NCBI GenBank assembly: GCA_014729945.1
Contig: WJJC01000090.1
Span: 1 to 10,531, forward strand
DNA length: 10,531 bases
Source of the DNA: Candidatus Bathyarchaeota archaeon
GTDB lineage: Archaea > Thermoproteota > Bathyarchaeia > TCS64
Reading direction: 5' to 3'
The notes under the pieces were generated by a model. The model searched no databases, had not been told where the DNA came from, and saw only the letters and a list, made by a program, of their open reading frames with translations. The position numbers and the translations under genes were made by a program. Of the stretch, positions 1-6,214 are shown piece after piece. Positions within the stretch are counted from its first letter, which is position 1. The number at the start of each line of letters is the position of its first letter.

Positions 1-1
1 A

Positions 2-949
2 CCTACAGGCGCAGGTAAAACCCTGCTACTAGAAACAATACAAGGATTCCACCAACTGGACAACGGCGAGATACTGCTCGACGGCACGGACATCACCATG
101 CTTCCTCAGCAGCAGCGTCGCATCGCCTATGTTCCCCAGAATCCAGTTTTCCCCCCTAGAAGCACGGTAAACCAGATACTTAGCTATGGCACAGACAGCG
201 TATACAGTGACGCCCAGAAGATATTGGACGGCATAACAGATATGATGCACCTAAAACCTCACCTAGAACGTACAGTTGTAACCCTCAGTGGCGGTGAGAA
301 ACGAAAACTAGCCCTAGCGCGAGCTCTAATTCAGCAGCCCAGAGTGCTCCTTCTGGATGAGCCTTTGAATAATTTGGACATCATCAGCCAGAAGAGTCTC
401 AGAGACGAGATACAGATGATCCATCGGTATCTGGATCTAACCACAATACACGTAACCCATAACCAGACCGAGGCCTTAACTATGGCAGACAAACTGGCTG
501 TCATACGAGAAGGCCAACTAAGAGCAACGGGAACCGTGGAACAGGTCTATAGTAATCCCATGGATGAATACGCTGCACGCTTCTTTGGGTACCGCAACAT
601 ATACCCTGTTGAAGAGTATCAGCACGGAGAACCGTACACTAAGGCAAACATAGGAGAAATAATTCTCCGAACAAGCCATGTTCCAGACATGAATCAGGAG
701 AAAATCGCCGTACACGGCGCCGAGATAATCCTCCACAGAAAAACGCCGGTAAACACGGGGGACAACCTTTTCCAGGGCACAGTTAAAGAGATAATCACTA
801 CAGGACCTATCACATATATAACCACGGACATCGGCGAGGATATCATCCTAACCATGGGCCGCAGAGCCGTAAAAGCCTCAAACCTCCACAAAGATGAACG
901 AATATGGGTACAGTTCAGCACCGACGCGGTAAAACCCATTAGATCCTAG
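2..949 (+). CDS. wtpC: Tungstate/molybdate-type ABC transporter ATP-binding protein, 5'-truncated
   Basis: This is the cytoplasmic ATPase of an ABC importer. The frame is already open at base 2, with Walker A (PTGAGKT) as the first visible residues, so about 35 N-terminal residues lie outside the window; 315 codons remain and the full protein would be near 350 aa, usual for the ModC/WtpC/PotA group. Further motifs in order are the Q-loop (YVPQNP), the signature LSGGEKRKLALARAL, Walker B (RVLLLDEP), the D-loop (NNLD) and the H-loop (THNQTEA). The last ~65 residues resemble a TOBE/MOP-type oxyanion-sensing domain. Walker A followed by LLLETIQGF is typical of archaeal tungstate/molybdate transporters, but sulfate or polyamine import cannot be excluded. 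The permease and binding protein are presumably upstream. It is separated from the hdr operon by two small genes. A tungstate supply would suit a W-dependent formate or formylmethanofuran dehydrogenase, which is inference only. Confidence 0.85.
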   Translation, partial: PTGAGKTLLLETIQGFHQLDNGEILLDGTDITMLPQQQRRIAYVPQNPVFPPRSTVNQILSYGTDSVYSDAQKILDGITDMMHLKPHLERTVVTLSGGEKRKLALARALIQQPRVLLLDEPLNNLDIISQKSLRDEIQMIHRYLDLTTIHVTHNQTEALTMADKLAVIREGQLRATGTVEQVYSNPMDEYAARFFGYRNIYPVEEYQHGEPYTKANIGEIILRTSHVPDMNQEKIAVHGAEIILHRKTPVNTGDNLFQGTVKEIITTGPITYITTDIGEDIILTMGRRAVKASNLHKDERIWVQFSTDAVKPIRS

Positions 950-1088
950 ATCAGAACTCATCAATCAGATATAACTCTCATATGCCTTTCATACTACAAT
1001 TTACTCTGATTCAATTCAACGCCTAAATAATAAACTTATTTGTAGCCAATTACCTGAATCCATCATAACTATACTTAACATATACCCA

Positions 1089-1370
1089 TTGATACATGAA
1101 TATATGGAGAAACGAACAACAAAACCTGAGTACATCGAACCACTATTAAATACACTAAAAAAACTGGGAAAAACCGAAGAGGAAACATTATACGAACAAA
1201 CATATAAAACGATAAAAACAAAGCTATACCCCTCTGACAGAGCTATATTACCTAATGGAGAGCCAAGGTGGCGCTATCAGATGCAACATATGCTAGATGG
1301 ACTTGTTGAATCGGGTAAAATAATTAAAAAAGAAGGAAAAATCTGGGTTAATGAGAACCAGCGGAGCTAA
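1089..1370 (+). CDS. Small winged-helix-like protein (Mrr N-terminal-like)
   Basis: A 93-aa basic protein of unknown function. The TTG at 1089 gives the longest form; an in-frame ATG at 1104 (88 aa, starting MEKRTTK) is equally possible, and neither has a clear Shine-Dalgarno site. The N-terminal part is predicted helical (PLLNTLKKLG at 18-27). The C-terminal part, with LPNGEPRWRYQMQHML at 54-69, then GLVESGKIIKKEGKIWV at 71-87, has the pattern of a winged helix: a helix followed by a two-strand wing. It resembles the N-terminal winged-helix domain of Mrr-type restriction proteins, but there is no nuclease domain, so it may be a stand-alone DNA-binding protein. Its last 23 bp overlap the 3' end of the convergent gene. 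Codon use is much more A/T-rich than in the ABC gene upstream. Family assignment is tentative; that it is a real gene is fairly likely. Confidence 0.6.
   Translation: MIHEYMEKRTTKPEYIEPLLNTLKKLGKTEEETLYEQTYKTIKTKLYPSDRAILPNGEPRWRYQMQHMLDGLVESGKIIKKEGKIWVNENQRS
1326..1341 (-). terminator. Oligo-U terminator candidate for the minus-strand gene
   Basis: Read on the minus strand just past the stop codon at 1348-1350, the sequence contains a run of five T, then CCTTC, then a run of six T. Such U-tracts without a strong hairpin are the usual archaeal intrinsic terminator. The tract lies inside the coding region of the convergent plus-strand gene, where it encodes a Lys-rich stretch, so it may simply reflect that composition. 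Confidence 0.35.
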
Positions 1371-1839
1371 CCCATTCCTCAACATTACTAAGAGTAGGTG
1401 GCCGTTTAGTGATCCCTGTCTCCTCATTGATCTCCAGAAGTTTTTCGTAAAGCACCTCAGGATCCGCAGAGGCGATCTTATTGATACTATTATATCCCGC
1501 TTCTCTGAGTAACTCCTGATACTTAGGACCTACACCATCGAGTTCAGCGATATCTTTAAAATCTTCTTCAACTGCGTCATCATTATCCTCCTTTTCTCTT
1601 GACTCAGTGACTGATTCTTTCTCTTCTTTTGAAGACTGTTCCTCCTCTTGAAGTGCTTCTTCATTCATCTCTTCTTCATACTGGGCTTGATACTCGCTAA
1701 CTTTTATCACGTTTTTATCACTAGACTCCTCTCCAGTGCTGGGTAAAATCTCTTCATTTACATCTTCTTTTTTCTGTAGATAATAGAGTAAAGCACCTAG
1801 TATTACAGCAAATATAACAATTGTTAATAGTGGATTCAT
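1348..1839 (-). CDS. Membrane-anchored acidic protein with C-terminal helix-hairpin-helix domain
   Basis: A 163-aa protein on the minus strand. Residues 4-21 form one hydrophobic segment followed by LQKK, which by the positive-inside rule puts the C-terminus in the cytoplasm. Residues ~25-93 are a very acidic, Glu/Ser-rich linker without recognisable fold. Residues ~94-160 (DIAELDGVGPKYQELLREAG, then a helix containing ADPEVLYEKL) carry a helix-hairpin-helix motif with the GVGPKY turn, as in DUF4332/HHH_5-type domains, which often bind nucleic acid or act in protein contacts. The function is unknown. The ATG at 1839 is supported by a TATA-like box at 1871-1879. It faces away from the hdr operon and overlaps the small winged-helix gene tail-to-tail. 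A membrane-tethered nucleic-acid-binding role is inference. Confidence 0.75.
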   Translation of the reverse strand: MNPLLTIVIFAVILGALLYYLQKKEDVNEEILPSTGEESSDKNVIKVSEYQAQYEEEMNEEALQEEEQSSKEEKESVTESREKEDNDDAVEEDFKDIAELDGVGPKYQELLREAGYNSINKIASADPEVLYEKLLEINEETGITKRPPTLSNVEEWVSSAGSH

Positions 1840-1870
1840 CTCTGTTTCATTTAATAGAATAACTCCTTAA

Positions 1871-1879
1871 TTTATAAAT
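1871..1879 (-). promoter_or_regulatory. TATA-like box for the minus-strand HhH gene
   Basis: The sequence TTTATAAAT lies 32-40 bp upstream of the ATG at 1839. An archaeal start about 25 bp downstream would give a leader of about 10 nt. The AAGGAG complement at 1863-1868 would then lie upstream of the transcription start and probably is not a ribosome binding site. The box is symmetric, so direction is assigned from its distance to the gene. Confidence 0.5.
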
Positions 1880-1957
1880 CCAGAGAAACCTGTGAAAAAA
1901 TTCTCCTGATATTTTAAAAATAATCAGTAAATAATTCTTAAATCAAATCACGTTCCA

Positions 1958-1974
1958 TTTTTTCAACTTTTTTT
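1958..1974 (+). terminator. Two T-tracts, possible archaeal terminator or insulator
   Basis: Runs of six T (1958-1963) and seven T (1968-1974) are separated by CAAC on the plus strand. They could stop read-through transcription into the hdr operon from upstream, or be simple AT-rich spacer. No gene on the plus strand ends nearby, so this is weak. Confidence 0.2.
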
Positions 1975-1987
1975 AACATGAACTTTC

Positions 1988-2000
1988 CATCTAATAGATG
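1988..2000. promoter_or_regulatory. 13-bp perfect palindrome upstream of the hdr operon
   Basis: CATCTA-A-TAGATG is a perfect inverted repeat with a single central base, about 70 bp upstream of the TATA-like box of the hdr operon. It is too tight for a stable RNA hairpin, and its form suits a dimeric regulator site. No known regulator is recognised. Confidence 0.3.
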
Positions 2001-2027
2001 AAGATAACTGTTGAAGAAACCTTAGAA

Positions 2028-2060
2028 TAGTATAACTAGATACTAGGAGTAATAATACTC
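2028..2060. promoter_or_regulatory. Adjacent pair of inverted repeats upstream of the hdr promoter
   Basis: Two short inverted repeats lie next to each other: TAGTAT-N6-ATACTA (2028-2045) and GAGTA-N4-TACTC (2047-2060). Both end about 10-25 bp upstream of the TATA-like box at 2071, where an activator or a competitor of TFB would bind in an archaeal promoter. The half-sites share the core AGTAT/ATACT or AGTA/TACT. They could arise by chance in AT-rich DNA. Confidence 0.35.
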
Positions 2061-2070
2061 AATACAACAT

Positions 2071-2079
2071 TTATTATAA
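2071..2079 (+). promoter_or_regulatory. TATA-like box of the hdr operon
   Basis: TTATTATAA is centred about 26 bp upstream of the ATG at 2101, the normal distance from an archaeal TATA box to the transcription start. Transcription would begin at or very close to that ATG, giving a leaderless mRNA. This is why the ATG at 2101 is preferred over the in-frame TTG at 2092. The overlapping AT-rich sequence to 2088 makes the exact register uncertain. Confidence 0.5.
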
Positions 2080-2100
2080 TTATTATACTAATTGTACTCG

Positions 2101-2580
2101 ATGATCACTTCCAAGGAACTACTGGATAATCTAATCTCCGATGAAAAACTTGGATACTGTCAAAACTGTGGGGCTTGTACAGCAAGCTGTCCAATAGCTA
2201 AAGTAATGCCTGATAAATATAATCCAAGAAAACTCCTACAAAAGGTACACCTAGACCCAGATGAGACAGCTAAAACAGAAGATCTCTGGCTATGTGCATG
2301 GTGCTATAGATGTACTGAGAGATGCCCTCAAGGGATACAACCTACCGAAGTTTTTCTACTAACAAGAAACTTTGCAACCGATAAAGGGTTAATTCCCCCT
2401 AATCCTCGACAGATAATAAATGAGATATTAAAGTCGGGGCGCTCAATGCCCTATGATGAATTTATCGATGAACTGAGAGAGGATTATGGTTTACCACGAA
2501 TTGGCGCTATACCTGAGAAGATAATCAAAGAACAGAGATTGATTGCAGGAGACTACTTCATAGGGAAGGTGAAAAAATGA
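2101..2580 (+). CDS. hdrC: Heterodisulfide reductase subunit C (HdrC1)
   Basis: HdrC is the electron-wire subunit carrying electrons from HdrA to HdrB in the cytoplasmic HdrABC complex. Counting from the ATG at 2101 (159 aa), two [4Fe-4S] motifs are present: C20-C23-C26-C30-P (CQNCGACTASCP) and C65-C68-C71-C75-P (CAWCYRCTERCP). The NPRKLLQK segment between them and the LLTRNFA helix after the second cluster are typical of the family. There is no membrane segment, which rules out the DsrM/HdrE-type fusions. An upstream in-frame TTG at 2092 would add three residues; the promoter position favours ATG, and there is no Shine-Dalgarno site in front, consistent with a leaderless message. The stop codon overlaps the hdrB1 start (ATGA), so translation is coupled. 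It forms the first hdrCB pair of the operon and is distinct in sequence from HdrC2. Confidence 0.93.
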   Translation: MITSKELLDNLISDEKLGYCQNCGACTASCPIAKVMPDKYNPRKLLQKVHLDPDETAKTEDLWLCAWCYRCTERCPQGIQPTEVFLLTRNFATDKGLIPPNPRQIINEILKSGRSMPYDEFIDELREDYGLPRIGAIPEKIIKEQRLIAGDYFIGKVKK

Positions 2581-3461
2581 GTCTTGAATATTCTCTTTAT
2601 CCTGGATGCGTTGCTGCTACAAGAGAGATTGGCTATGAATTAGCTGTTAGAAATGTGTACAAACAACTGAATATTAAATTGAATAAAGTTGAAGATTTTA
2701 GCTGCTGTCAACCAGCATGCCTAGTACATAGTATAGATTATGTTAAGGGATTAGCGTTAACCAGTAGAAACCTTGCAGTAGCTGAAGAACTAGACCTCCC
2801 CATGATGACTCTATGTTCAAGCTGTTTTGGGAATCTCTCAAGAGCAAAATATCTTCTGGATACAAACTCAAAACTCAAGGAAGAGGTTAACAAATTACTG
2901 GGGAAAGCTGGGCGAGAATACAAAGGTACTGTTAAGATAGAACACGTCGTAACAACTCTATACAATGATTACACCTTAGATAAATTGGAAAAAACTATTG
3001 ATAACCCACTAGAAAAAATCAAGGTAGCCCCCTTTTACGGTTGTCACATATTTATGCCGGCTAAATACAGCAAGTTTGATGATCCTGAGCATCCAATAAA
3101 ACTTGATGAATTAATAGAAACTACGGGAGCTGAGTCTATAGATTACCCAGAAAAAACAAGTTGCTGTATAGGTTGCGGTAGCTTCTTCGGGAAGGTTTCA
3201 GAGGAGGCATCAGTCAAATTGGCTAAGAATATCCTCACCAGTGCCGCTGAGAAAAACGCTGACTGTGTAGTTACTACATGTCCCTTCTGTATTATGCAAC
3301 TTGAGATAGGGCAGATAAAGTTAAGAGAACATGACTTGAAATTCAATTTACCTATCCTACACTACGTGGATATATTGGGCTTATCACTGGGACTTAAGCC
3401 TGATGAACTTGGGTTCGATTTACGGCGAGTAAACATATCCCCTCTTTTATCCAAGGTGTAG
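2577..3461 (+). CDS. hdrB: Heterodisulfide reductase subunit B, variant CCG motifs (HdrB1)
   Basis: HdrB holds the two noncubane [4Fe-4S] clusters at which the disulfide is reduced. This 294-aa protein has the normal length and both five-cysteine sets: C11, C43-C44, C80, C83 and C156, C196-C197, C235, C238. It differs from canonical CCG-domain proteins because the glycine after each Cys pair is replaced: the first reads CCQPAC and the second CCIGCG. This places extra cysteines (C48 and C200) next to the cluster ligands. Residues 156-157 (CH) and the CPFC near 235-238 are as expected. The start ATG overlaps the hdrC1 stop and is preceded by GGTG. The physiological disulfide is unknown; with no methanogenesis genes seen, CoM-S-S-CoB should not be assumed. 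The ten ligands argue that it is functional. Confidence 0.93.
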   Translation: MSLEYSLYPGCVAATREIGYELAVRNVYKQLNIKLNKVEDFSCCQPACLVHSIDYVKGLALTSRNLAVAEELDLPMMTLCSSCFGNLSRAKYLLDTNSKLKEEVNKLLGKAGREYKGTVKIEHVVTTLYNDYTLDKLEKTIDNPLEKIKVAPFYGCHIFMPAKYSKFDDPEHPIKLDELIETTGAESIDYPEKTSCCIGCGSFFGKVSEEASVKLAKNILTSAAEKNADCVVTTCPFCIMQLEIGQIKLREHDLKFNLPILHYVDILGLSLGLKPDELGFDLRRVNISPLLSKV

Positions 3462-3468
3462 AATATCT

Positions 3469-3481
3469 TTTATCGGATAAA
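3469..3481. repeat. 13-bp palindrome in the hdrB1-hdrC2 gap
   Basis: TTTATC-G-GATAAA is a perfect inverted repeat with one central base, seated in the only gap (3462-3516) between genes of the operon. It could be a protein site, a small RNA hairpin affecting processing, or chance. No convincing TATA box lies at the right distance for a separate hdrC2 promoter. Confidence 0.25.
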
Positions 3482-3516
3482 CCCCGGTATTTACTATCAT
3501 ACAATAGGGATGGTCA

Positions 3517-4026
3517 ATGATTTCTAGTGATACGGAAGCTGATTCGGAGATATGGGCGCTTGAGGAAGCAGTTTGGAGGATGCATAGTGAGGTTTGTGAT
3601 CAATGTGGAAAATGTTCATCAGCCTGCCCAGTATCAAAGGAGATAGAAGGGTTCAACCCGAGACAACTAGTGACTAGAATTGCCTTAGGTCATATAAATG
3701 AGGTATTGGATGAGGACGCTATATGGACATGTACAACGTGTCTAAAATGTAGAGAACGTTGTCCCGAGGAGATATCACCTTATAATATTATTCTAGCTTT
3801 GAGGAACTTGGCTTATCGAATGGGATTAAACTATCCGATTGGTTATGATGATTTTATTAACGGAATTCTTGAGCGTGGATATATTTCCAGTCCTCACTCG
3901 GTTAGGACGAGAACCGGTGAAAGGGTTACACGTATCACTTTAGAGCTACCGGAGCCTTCTGTGCCTATGAAGATGAACGCCTTCAAGGGAAATCTAGAGG
4001 AAATTTTGAGGGTGGGTAGTGACTAG
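3517..4026 (+). CDS. hdrC: Heterodisulfide reductase subunit C (HdrC2)
   Basis: This is a second HdrC, 169 aa, with two [4Fe-4S] motifs: C27-C30-C33-C37-P (CDQCGKCSSACP) and C72-C75-C78-C82-P (CTTCLKCRERCP). It shares the family layout with HdrC1: an FNPRQLVTRI segment between the clusters and an LALRNLAYRMG helix after the second. Its N-terminal ~25 residues are longer and acidic, and its C-terminal tail differs, so it is an old paralogue and not a recent copy. The ATG at 3517 is preceded by GGGATGG a few bases upstream; a nearer out-of-frame ATG at 3510 hits a stop after five codons. The stop codon overlaps the hdrB2 start by one base. It probably delivers electrons to HdrB2, but which HdrC pairs with which HdrA cannot be read from the sequence. 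Confidence 0.93.
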   Translation: MISSDTEADSEIWALEEAVWRMHSEVCDQCGKCSSACPVSKEIEGFNPRQLVTRIALGHINEVLDEDAIWTCTTCLKCRERCPEEISPYNIILALRNLAYRMGLNYPIGYDDFINGILERGYISSPHSVRTRTGERVTRITLELPEPSVPMKMNAFKGNLEEILRVGSD

Positions 4027-4907
4027 TGAAATACGCATTATACCTTGGATGTACGGTTCAGACAGAGCAGTATGCTCTTGAGGCATCCGTTAGAGAAATC
4101 ATGCCTAAATTAGGCATTGAGTTAAGTGATATGAGTAATACTAGCTGTTGTGGATTTCCCGCTTTTAGCAGTATATCCCAAGAAGCTTGGATATATTTAA
4201 CAGCTAGGAATCTTGCTGTAGCTGAACATATGGGGTGCCCTGTTTTACCTCTATGTAATGGCTGTCATCTATCCTTCATCGAAACTAAGCATTATTTGGC
4301 TGAGGATGAGGTATTGAAAAACAAAATAGATGAAAAGTTAGCTAAAGAAGACTTATCTTATACTGGGGATGTTGAAATAGTTCATTTACTAGAATTATTA
4401 CATGATGTAATAGGTTCAGAGAAAATCCGTGCCTCTGTATCTAATCCTCTGAAAGACCTTTTAATTGCAGCTCATCCTGGGTGTCATGTTATAAGACCAT
4501 CAGAGCTCCAAAAAGTGGATAACGCTGAAGATCCCCAGAAGCTGGATGATTTAATAAAAGCGATTGGAGCAGAGACATTTGATTACCCCGAGAAAATAGA
4601 TTGCTGCGGTAGTCAGTTAGCTGTAGCCTCTGGGCGGAGTACGTTAAAGATAGCGGGAGAGAAGCTTCAGAAGGTTAAATCATATGGTTTTGATGGGGTC
4701 ACAACTACTTGTCCATTTTGCTTTAAAATGTATGATGCCCGACAACGGGCCATAATGGGAACGATGAGAGATCGTTCATTGACTATACCCGTTTTTTACT
4801 ATACTCAGTTATTGGGGTTATCTATGGGTATTGAGCCAGAGAGACTAGGTTTGATGATGAATCGAAGCCCGGTTGATGAGATAATTAAACAGATATTGGA
4901 GAAATAA
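4026..4907 (+). CDS. hdrB: Heterodisulfide reductase subunit B, canonical (HdrB2)
   Basis: This second HdrB (293 aa) has two CCG domains with complete ligand sets at nearly the classical positions: C9, C41-C42, C77, C80 and C153, C193-C194, C229, C232. Both Cys pairs are followed by glycine (CCGFP and CCGSQ), unlike HdrB1. PGCH at 151-154 and TTCPFC at 227-232 are typical. It starts with GTG at 4026, inside the hdrC2 stop codon; GGGTGG at 4010-4015 is a suitable ribosome binding site. The C-terminal YYTQLLGLSMGIEPERLG matches the equivalent end of HdrB1, showing that the hdrCB pair was duplicated as a unit long ago. It is presumably the site of disulfide reduction in the complex; the substrate is unknown. 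Confidence 0.94.
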   Translation: MKYALYLGCTVQTEQYALEASVREIMPKLGIELSDMSNTSCCGFPAFSSISQEAWIYLTARNLAVAEHMGCPVLPLCNGCHLSFIETKHYLAEDEVLKNKIDEKLAKEDLSYTGDVEIVHLLELLHDVIGSEKIRASVSNPLKDLLIAAHPGCHVIRPSELQKVDNAEDPQKLDDLIKAIGAETFDYPEKIDCCGSQLAVASGRSTLKIAGEKLQKVKSYGFDGVTTTCPFCFKMYDARQRAIMGTMRDRSLTIPVFYYTQLLGLSMGIEPERLGLMMNRSPVDEIIKQILEK

Positions 4908-4909
4908 AA

Positions 4910-6214
4910 ATGGAAAAACCAGTACTAGTAATCGGTGGAGGTGTTGCTGGCATACAGGCATCACTGGATCTAGCTGACAGAGGTTTAAAAGTACACCTTG
5001 TAGAGAAATTACCCTCAATAGGAGGTGTAATGGCTCAATTAGACAAGACATTTCCCACTATGGATTGTAGTATATGTATACTAGCGCCAAAAATGATTGA
5101 ATGCTTTAGACACCCGAATATAACTATTCACACTCTTAGCACCGTTAAGGACTTAGATGGTGAGGAAGGAAATTTTTCCGTTACAATTCATAAAAAACCA
5201 AGATATGTGGATGAGACCAAATGCACTGGATGTGGAATATGTTCAGAGAAGTGTCCTACCCGTATCAAAGATGATTGGCAGGAAGGATTAACAGATAAGA
5301 AGGCTATCTCGATAATGTTTCCCCAAGCGGTTCCCTTAGTGGCTTACATCGATAAAGATAATTGTCTTTATTTCCAAAAGGGTATATGTCAAGTATGTAG
5401 CAAGGTATGTCCAGCGGGTGCAATTGATTATACACAGTCAGATATATATGAAAAAATAAATGTTTCAAGCATAATCGTAGCAACCGGGTTCCAAGAGTAT
5501 GATCCTGTTGAACTTGCAGAATACGGATATGGTAGATATGATGACGTAATCACCGCCATGGAGTTTGAGAGACTAGTATGTGCTTCAGGACCAACCCATG
5601 GACACCTCAACAGACCTAGTGATGAAAAAATAGCTAAAAGAATAGCCTTTGTCCAATGTGTTGGTAGCAGGAGCCAGCAGAAAGGGTATCCGTATTGCAG
5701 TAGTGTCTGCTGTATGTACGCTACAAAAGAATCAGTTTTAATAAAGGAACATGACCCAGAGAGTGATGTAACTATATTTTATCTGGATCTCAAAGTATTT
5801 GGTCAAGGGTTCCAAGAGTTCGTGGATCGCGCTGAAAATCAATATGGAGTGAAATATATCAGAGGAAGACCGGGTGAGATCCGTAAAGATCCGATCACAA
5901 ATAATCTGAACGTATGGTATGAGAATACTGCAAATGGTGAGGTAGGAGAAAAAGAGGTTGATCTTGTTGTATTGGCTAGTAATATGGAGGCTCGTCCCGA
6001 GAACAAGGAACTAGCGGACGTACTTGGATTAGAATTAGATGAATGGGGCTTCTTCCAGCCAAAAGACAACATTACACACCCCATCGAGACTAAGAAACCG
6101 GGTATATTTATGTGCGGATGTTGTCATGGCCCCAGAGATATTCCTGAATCGGTTGCGGAAGCAAGTGGTTCAGCGGCTTGTGCCGCAGAGGTCGCTAGGA
6201 GGTATGCTCAATGA
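4910..6214 (+). CDS. hdrA: Short HdrA-like flavoprotein with inserted ferredoxin (HdrA1, split form)
   Basis: HdrA binds FAD and distributes electrons in the Hdr complex. This 434-aa protein begins directly with the thioredoxin-reductase-like FAD domain (GGGVAG at 9-14) and has the HdrA hallmark DKTFPTMDCSIC (45-56). A ferredoxin insert follows with C105-C108-C111-C115 and a wide-spaced second motif C152-x7-C160-x2-C163-x3-C167. Then come QCVGSR (249-254), YCSSVCC (262-268) and a C-terminal FAD segment with CGCCHGP (402-408). Compared with methanogen HdrA (about 650 aa), it lacks the ~130-residue N-terminal Fe-S domain and the C-terminal ferredoxin. Those parts are present in HdrA2, immediately downstream and translationally coupled by ATGA. 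GGAG at 4897-4900 supports the ATG. It probably forms a heterodimer with HdrA2; this is inference from domain complementarity. Confidence 0.93.
   Translation: MEKPVLVIGGGVAGIQASLDLADRGLKVHLVEKLPSIGGVMAQLDKTFPTMDCSICILAPKMIECFRHPNITIHTLSTVKDLDGEEGNFSVTIHKKPRYVDETKCTGCGICSEKCPTRIKDDWQEGLTDKKAISIMFPQAVPLVAYIDKDNCLYFQKGICQVCSKVCPAGAIDYTQSDIYEKINVSSIIVATGFQEYDPVELAEYGYGRYDDVITAMEFERLVCASGPTHGHLNRPSDEKIAKRIAFVQCVGSRSQQKGYPYCSSVCCMYATKESVLIKEHDPESDVTIFYLDLKVFGQGFQEFVDRAENQYGVKYIRGRPGEIRKDPITNNLNVWYENTANGEVGEKEVDLVVLASNMEARPENKELADVLGLELDEWGFFQPKDNITHPIETKKPGIFMCGCCHGPRDIPESVAEASGSAACAAEVARRYAQ
6197..6203 (+). promoter_or_regulatory. Shine-Dalgarno site of hdrA2
   Basis: AGGAGGT ends 7 bases before the ATG at 6211, inside the hdrA1 coding sequence. 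It fixes the hdrA2 start at the ATGA overlap and shows that translation of the two split HdrA halves is directed separately and not by frameshift. Confidence 0.7.

Noticed and set aside
29..250. Minus-strand open frame opposite the ABC ATPase
   Set aside because: The plus strand here encodes Walker A, the Q-loop and the region leading to the signature motif; the antisense product has no recognisable feature and no promoter.
1025..1041. AT-only inverted repeat (AAATAA-N5-TTATTT) after the ABC gene as terminator or promoter
   Set aside because: The stem is six A/T pairs with no U-tract, so it is too weak for a hairpin terminator, and as a TATA element its distance to either start of the next gene is uncertain.
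1840..2100. tRNA, CRISPR array or mobile element in the intergenic region
   Set aside because: No cloverleaf, no regularly spaced repeats, no transposase remnant and no terminal inverted repeats were seen here or elsewhere in the window.
5839..6084. Minus-strand open frame opposite hdrA1 (and similar ones opposite the other hdr genes)
   Set aside because: All are antisense shadows of strongly conserved Hdr coding sequence, rich in Ser/Leu/Arg from reversed codons, with no family resemblance.
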